Assembly (NCBI GenBank): GCA_019426215.1
Contig: CM033400.1
Coordinates: 16,476,568 to 16,540,567 of the forward strand
Origin: Buddleja alternifolia
Lineage: Eukaryota; Streptophyta; Magnoliopsida; Lamiales; Scrophulariaceae
Length of the DNA stretch: 64,000 nt
Direction: 5' to 3'
Shown here: one piece after another, positions 57,831 through 64,000 of the stretch
Position numbering within the stretch: position 1 is the first letter of the stretch
Layout: every line of letters begins with the position of its first letter
Program-made: the position numbers and the translations under genes
Notes under the pieces: model-generated
Database searches by the model: none
What the model was told of the DNA's origin: nothing
Seen by the model: only the letters and a program-made list of their open reading frames with translations

Positions 57831-58135
57831 TTTTGTGCGCCATTCTCAAAATACTCTATGACAATCTTACTATAATAAGTCAAAACCTTTATGGTATTCT
57901 TTATTCTTAAATGTCTTCACATTGCTTAGAATAAAGTCCGGTGAATCACAGATGACTGTGGGACATCATCGGACATCGGGTATGACGATGATGGAATATG
58001 TCTCCAAGGTCGTGATTCTAAAGGTGTTCCAAGTCGTTTAAGGGACAATCAAGATGAGGGATATTAATGGAATCCAAAAGACTTGCTTGTATACATATGT
58101 CCTAGGAGGACGTGCCTCGTTCCATAGGCATTGGT

Positions 58136-59834
58136 TGTTGTGATTCGATCTAGCAGATAAATTTTTTATTCGAATCACACCAGAAATCGGATCCGGCGTT
58201 TTATGATATATTTTCGAAACAAGAAAAAAAAATCAAGAGGATAATCTAATTACCTCTTGACGACAAAAATTCGATTAATCAGCAGCAGCCTCAGACTCCT
58301 GCCTCTAAATAATGACGCAAAAGAATATCTCCAAGAGAGCTCTAATCTCCTCCACTGCAGGTACATGCGGTGGCTAGTTAGGAAAGAGGGATGGGAATTC
58401 TCGTCTTTCTTTTGCTCTAGGTTTATTTCTCAAAGTCATATTCTAAAGTGACTGAGGGTTGGAGTTATTTTATGACTGACTAACAAGTACTGGGGTTTTA
58501 AACTAAAATCCCAATCCAACTTGAGGGGGGCGGCCGCTAGGTCTTGTTGGGATGGGCTTTCGAGATTTGTTCCATCTTAGTCCATATGTAATTAATTAAG
58601 TCCAAGTCCAAATCCAATTTGAATATTAATTAATTACTTTAATCTAATTAAACTTAAACCAATTAATTTAATTCAATTTATAAATTAATTTTCAATTAAT
58701 TACTTATGAATTAATGATTTAATCAATTTATTTAATCTAATTAAATATCTTTAATTAAATCATGCCATCCATTTTGTCAGTTATTCACATCCAATGTGAA
58801 TTTACCAAAATACCCTTAGCAAAGAATATAATTCCTTTTCTTCACATAGCGCGACTATATAGGATCAATTTAGTTGGCAATGAAAGGATACCAAAGGATA
58901 AGGTTGTCACATAGCCAGCAATGTGGAACCAAATCATAGCCCAATTGAATACGAGATGAATACGCCATCACGAACCTTGATTACGAATACCACTGCGTAT
59001 AAATTCTTCACCGACGTGACCCGATCAAGTAAGAGCCATGATACTTCAAACTCATAGAACTTGATACTATACTTTGTAATCATAATAATGTAAAATTACC
59101 AAACTACCCTCAGTGACTATCACGAACTAGTTTATACGCTTTAGCCAAAGACTTATAATTTCAATTACTTATGATCGTACAGGTCACAAACTCGTTTACT
59201 ATTGAAACGGTGAATTCCTTATTGACAGTTATCTTACAATGTCGGATGCACCATTTGAATTGTAATTTGAGGTCGACCCCGCCTATCAGGTGATACGGGT
59301 CTAACTACTCTAGTAACAGGTCCAATACTACAAACACATTGTAAATAACTCCTTAGGTCAAAAGTCCACACATACTATCGCAATCTTAATTCCAATCATT
59401 GACTGTCAAAGAGTAAATACCCAAGTGGTCAAATTAAAGGCGAGTCAAGTTCAAATATGTTAATTTCATTAATCATATTCATGACATAGGCTCCCGCTAT
59501 CAAATCAGTGTTCGACTAGAACTCCTTATCAAAGCAAGTGTCATAGGAGTTGAATTTTAATGCCCGATTAAAATTTTTTAACTCGTGAACCAATATTAAG
59601 AGATTTAGTACTCGACTCTTTCAGTACCTCTTTTTATCCACATAAGAGGTGGAAAGTCTATCTTAAAATCTCAAGGACTATTTGTTCAGTACAATTAAAT
59701 GTCAGTGAGATTTATATGAACAAAATCAATGAACCTTTCTTCTATAAATAGAAATATAATCGTTTGTACAGGATAACTTATAAATGCCCTACGCAATCTA
59801 ATTTCTCATTGGCATTGAGGGCATACACCTAACA
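58136..59834 (-). mobile_element. Solo LTR (family C-like), TSD TTGGT
   Basis: On the + strand it begins TGTTGTGATTCGATC and ends GGCATACACCTAACA, 1699 bp, with perfect TTGGT duplications (58131-58135 and 59835-59839). Read in reverse it shows the start TGTTAGGTGTATGCCCTC, the AT-rich block (58590-58770) and a leader with GGCGGCCGC (58528-58536). Small frames inside are not coding. Confidence 0.9.
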
Positions 59835-59898
59835 TTGGTACGGTGAAAACTTGTATGTATATGAGGATTCTCATTTGGGAAATGGGAAAACTGAAGAA

Positions 59899-61233
59899 TG
59901 ACACGCGCGAAATCCTAGCAAGTATACTAGGTCGTGCAAAGTAATAAAGTGGACTATTTAGCCCGGGGTGTATCGTCTCCACAGGGACAATTGGATTCAA
60001 TGCTCGTAATTGCTATATTACTTATTTCTAAGCTAAATCAATTTATAAGATGATAGGTGTTTATACTATGAAAATAACTAAAGATAACTAAAATGATTAT
60101 CAAGGTAATAAATCAAATGGGAAGAGGTGATTGGGTTATGATCCTACTATGTTCTATTCTATGTTCATGAACTCTCAATTATCCGGATTTTTAGAACGCT
60201 CTTGTTATGGCGAAACCCCCTAATGTATTTATTATTCAATCTCTTGAAATAACAAGCCTATACTAGTTAACAACTTCCTATATCTCTATAGTGAAGATTG
60301 AATTAACTAACATGCATTTAGGTTCGAAGGAATTCCTTGTTTACGAAGATCCTACATTCAACCGGGTCATCTTATCACAAAAAGCCACACAACGCAATCG
60401 ATTCTATCTCTAGTCAATTGTTACGTTATGATGTTTGATTTTCGATCTGCCTTTATCTATCTCCTCTCGGTCTCAAGACAAAGCATTTTATCAAACACAT
60501 GGTGATCAAGCATATGCAAGCATTAAGCATAAAATCAAACATGTAACAAGAATGTAATAAATCCGAAAATTAATCATTCATTAAACACAAAACATCACAA
60601 AGTATTCACATAACCCAACCACAAAGATGCTTAGCTCATACTTACAATAACAAATGATTCAACAATTCTATAAGACATAGTTGATAACTAATCAAAGAGA
60701 AAGAGTTGAATTACTCCCTATTACAAAGTGTGAATCCAAGCTTTGATGATGAAATTGATGATGATTAGGATGATGAGGATGAGGATGATGATCCTCTTCA
60801 AGCTTCCTTGGGTGGTGGCTGATATGTAAGGAGTCTAGGGTGTGTTTAGGGCATTTTCTCGGGTATCTTTCGTCCAAATGACCTGATGGTCTATTTATAG
60901 GCCAAGTCCGCTGCCTTGAATGCCGCAGCGTTGATGGTCGAACGCCGCGGCGTTCACCCTACTGTCTCCGACGCCGCAGCGTTCCCCAGTGGACGCCGCG
61001 GCGTTGCTTTATTTTTCTTTTCCAACTTGTATGTCTTGCCTCCAGTTCTCACCCTTTGCACCGAATGTTATCCAATTTTTTTATTGTTTTCGTCCTTTCT
61101 TTGATTGTGTCTCAAAAAGACCTGTAGTCACTTAACGCACAAATTAAACGCACCAATGGCATGAATCAAGCGATAAATGAACTTCAAAATGTAAAATCAG
61201 AGGGCTTAAAACGCGTGAAAACAACTCTTATCA
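59899..61233 (-). mobile_element. Solo LTR (Tat/Ogre-like), TSD AAGAA
   Basis: On the + strand it begins TGACACGCGCGAAATCC and ends AAAACAACTCTTATCA, 1335 bp, flanked by perfect AAGAA duplications (59894-59898 and 61234-61238). Read in reverse it starts TGATAAGAGTTGTTTTCACG, a style I associate with Ty3/gypsy Tat/Ogre LTRs (inference). It contains GTATCGTCTCCACAGGGAC, a phrase common in plant LTRs, a GATGATGAGGATGAGG run (60768-60795) and a cluster of GACGCCGC(G/A)GCGTT palindromes. Confidence 0.85.
60925..61008. repeat. Cluster of AACGCCGCGGCGTT palindromes
   Basis: Four variants within about 80 bp: ATGCCGCAGCGTT, AACGCCGCGGCGTT (perfect palindrome), GACGCCGCAGCGTT and GACGCCGCGGCGTT. They sit just downstream (in LTR sense, upstream) of a TATTTATAG box, so they may act in the LTR promoter or leader. 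Confidence 0.7.
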
Positions 61234-61583
61234 AAGAACCACATTGGAAGTTCCTAAAATGGATGTCCTAGTCCAATCTAGAACTTCCTATAATCACGTA
61301 GGTGTAAGAGTAATCCTTATAGACCTATGGTTCCATAAGTTATCTTGTGCATAGTCCACTATGCTTTGATTTATCTCATGATCACTTAGAGGATCGTTAT
61401 ATGAGATATTTTTGGTATAGTCTGATTATATATGAAAGTACATGAGAGACCAAGATGAAATCTATCTCTGATCTAGCAAATCAGTCAATCTCCTATTTTA
61501 CATAGGACATCAACTTAGGAGTATCTGGCCAGAGCAAGATATCTAAAGAGGTTGGGTGTTTCTCATTTAGATGATCAAAGTTG

Positions 61584-62955
61584 TGTTAGAATTACGCCCT
61601 TGATGCCAACGAGGAATTGGATTGTATAGGGTTTTAACCTTTATGTTGTACAAACTATCATTATGAAGTAAAAGGCAATTTATATTTATTCATATGAATT
61701 TTAATAGCATTAATAAATATTGAATATATAAGTCCCAAGTAATCAAGAGAGAACTTCTACTTCTTAGGGATTAAGAAGATGGACACTAGAAGCGTCAATT
61801 CTTTGATTAGTTAAATAGAGTTTGCAAGTCGAAGAGTATTAATTGGGTATTATGACCAGACTTGTATAACACAGGCTCTGACAAGGAATGTCAGTCGGCC
61901 ACTAGGATATAGTGGGAGCTTGTGCCATAGATAGGACAATGGAATTGACATATTCGAACTCGACTCGCCGTAATCCACTCACATGAGTATTTACTCGATG
62001 ATTGTCAATGATTGGATTGCTAGTCAAGATAGTGTGCGTGGACCTTAGACCTGAGGAGTTATGAAGATTGTACACTAGACATGTTATTAGAGTAATTAGA
62101 TTCAATTCACCCTTCGATGGGATCAACCTTGAAGTAAGATCTAGGTGGGCAAGCAACAATCGTTTGGTGACTGCCAAAATGGAATTTACTATCTCGAGTA
62201 GTAAATGAGTTAACATCCTGTCCAATCATAGGTAAATAAAATTATCAGTGTGTGGCCAAAGCGGGAAAACTAACTCGTGTGGAACACGAGGGGTAGTTTG
62301 ATAATTTCATCTTACTATAATTTATTCAGCACAACATCGAGTCCCGTAAATTTGACACATTCCATGACTCTCACTCGATTGGGATGTTAGAGTGAAAGAC
62401 TTATACTCACATGGTATTTGTGACCAAGAGGTTTGTATTGATTGAATCATTTTAATCTCAATTGAATTTCGTTGTGAGTCCACGAGACTGACTAGAAGAC
62501 ACTCACGTCTTTGGTTTTCCTTCCATTGCCAATTGAGATGAACCTAGAGAGTCGCGTTTTGAAGAAAATAAGTGATGAAAATCTCTAGTTATTAAATAAG
62601 GTTAATCTAATAATTGGTCATTTGATGAACAAATTTATTTATTTAATTAATTGGATTAATTGAAATAAACTGAAAACTAAATAATAAATAATTAGATTGA
62701 TTTATTATTTATTCCTATTAGCCTAAATTGTTAATTGGATTATTTAATTTAGCTAATTATTAATTAATATCATATATTAATTAGATTAATATATGTTGGA
62801 CTTAATTAATAAGTGGACTAAGTTGAAAGTCAACTTAGCCCACTAAGAATAGAAGCAGACGTGTATAATAAGGATGATTGGCTCAAGAAGTTAATTACTT
62901 CCAAGCCCATCATCTCATTTAAATACCTACCTAAGTGATTAACCTACATCATAAC
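61584..62955 (+). mobile_element. LTR piece (family A), U3 only
   Basis: It starts TGTTAGAATTACGCCCTTG and runs through the family A U3, including GATCAACCTTGAAG, GAGTCGCGTTTTGAAG, the AT-rich block (62580-62800) and the TAAATACC box near 62930. It ends at CATCATAAC where another LTR begins. The R-U5 part would lie beyond that second LTR, outside the window. Confidence 0.8.
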
Positions 62956-64000
62956 TATTGGATTTGTGCCCTTGATGCCAAGGAGGACTTAGAGAATAGG
63001 GCACTAGTTCATACTGTACAACCTATAATTAATATAAAGGCATTAGTGAGTTGTTCATATAATTCTTATTGGCATCTATAAGTGTTAAATGAACAACTAG
63101 TCCATGTGTGTCAAGGCAAACCTTCACACTCCTTATAGTAGTTAAAGAGATGGGCATTGGAAAGGTTTGATACTTGATCACTTAAATAGTTTGCAAGTTG
63201 GACAATCTCAATTGGGCATTGAGATTCGTGTGGACTTGTATGACACATGCTCTGAAAAGGAGTGTCACTCTAACACTATGAGATAGTGGGAGTTTGTGTC
63301 ATGGATACATTGATTGGATTGGATTAATGTATTCGAACACGGCTCGTAGTAATCCAATCACATAGGTTTTTACTTAGTGATTGTCAATGATCGGATTACT
63401 GATTATGATAGCATGCGTGAGCCTTTGACCTGAGTAATCAAGTTGAAGATGTGCTTGTGACATCAAGTCTGTCATTAGAGTAGTTAAATCCAATTCACCC
63501 GTTGGTGGGGTCGACCTCGAAGTGTGGCTTGATGGTCAAGTAGCAGTCTTAACTGGTTAGCAAATTGGAATTCACTGTCTCAAAAGTAAACGAGAAGTAT
63601 CCTATGCGATCATAGGTAAATGAGATTAAAGTATCTGGCCAGAGCTCATGAACTAACCCGTGTTGTACACTGAGGGTAGTTCAGTAATCTCATTTACTAT
63701 GACACTTGAGCATAGCATCGAGTCCTGTGAGTTTGACACATTCCATGACTCTCACTGGATCGGGATACATCAGTGAAGGGCTTATACTCATACAGTATTC
63801 ATAATCTAGAGCCTCGTAATGACATAGTCATTTCGTACTCGGTTGGGGCTACGATGTGGGGCCACGGTGCTGGCTAGCTGTCACCCACATCCTTTGGAAT
63901 CCTCCCATTGCCAATCAAGACGAACTTAGAGAGTCGCGCTACAGGAATAAATGGGAAAATTGTTTGTTGTATTTGGAGGGCATTTTGGTAATTTGTCCTT
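62956..64000 (+). mobile_element. LTR (family C), cut by the window end
   Basis: It starts TATTGGATTTGTGCCCTTG and closely follows the intact family C LTR at 30084, for example GAACAACTAGTCCATGTGTG and GGGCATTGAGATTCGT. It is inserted a few bases downstream of the TATA region of the family A LTR. The first base pair is TA in place of TG. Confidence 0.8.

Larger units (their letters stand above)
57850..61583 (+). mobile_element. Family B-like LTR, forward, split by two solo LTRs
   Basis: Pieces 57850-58135, 59840-59898 and 61239-61583 follow the family B order: CCAAGGTCGTGATTCTAAAG, GTTCCAAGTCGTTTAAGG, TCGTTCCATAGGCATTGG, then ACATTGGAAGTTCC and AGAGGTTGGGTGTTTC. The left edge near 57800-57850 is vague. 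A family A LTR cuts it off at 61584. Confidence 0.5.

Overview
This is nuclear DNA from a flowering plant, most likely a eudicot. It has one intron-split host gene in an otherwise repeat-derived landscape: Ty1/copia and Ty3/gypsy-like LTR elements, a CACTA DNA transposon, a ~177-bp satellite and AT-rich spacers. Prokaryotic features (operons, Shine-Dalgarno sites, CRISPR arrays) are absent, and I saw no rRNA or tRNA gene. The only gene that looks intact is a tonoplast sugar transporter of the TST/TMT family (51861-56208, five coding exons, 715 codons).

Region 1 (1-35772) is a degenerate tandem array of a Sirevirus-like Ty1/copia element in which neighbouring copies share LTRs: internal end (1-1000), LTR (1001-2618), internal I (2619-13002), LTR (13003-14510), internal II (14511-34217), LTR (34218-35772). 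The internals hold broken gag, protease, integrase, reverse transcriptase and RNase H, plus a long extra ORF 3' of pol with coiled-coil and low-complexity parts. Later insertions interrupt the array: a copia-type LTR with a non-coding internal part (2747-~5720); a 2.8-kb solo LTR with a perfect ACCAA duplication (17019-27480), itself split by a 7.7-kb CACTA transposon (18246-~25913); a truncated LTR (28252-29372); and a solo LTR with a perfect ATCAT duplication (30084-31790). The CACTA element has lost its TNP2 transposase core but keeps a Transposase_24-Ulp1 protease gene and striking hairpin arrays near both ends.

Region 2 (35773-50335) was a head-to-tail satellite array with a ~177-bp unit, now broken into blocks by solo LTRs. 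Subtracting each insertion and one target duplication restores the 171-177 bp spacing. One insertion is a nest of three solo LTRs (37704-43166). A second, minisatellite-rich insertion (46201-48570) may be a foldback-type element.

Region 3 (50336-56864) is the host gene with its upstream and downstream flanks. The protein would sit in the vacuolar membrane and move hexoses or sucrose into the vacuole.

Region 4 (56865-64000) is again nested LTR material: one LTR family interrupted by solo LTRs with perfect duplications TTGGT (58136-59834) and AAGAA (59899-61233), then a U3-only LTR piece joined to another LTR that runs off the window.

For convenience I name three LTR families A, B and C by similarity seen inside this window; A and C are distantly alike. 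Family names from the literature (Sirevirus, Del/Tekay, Tat/Ogre) are inferences from motifs, not database hits. Lengths and junctions were read by eye and may be off by a few bases.
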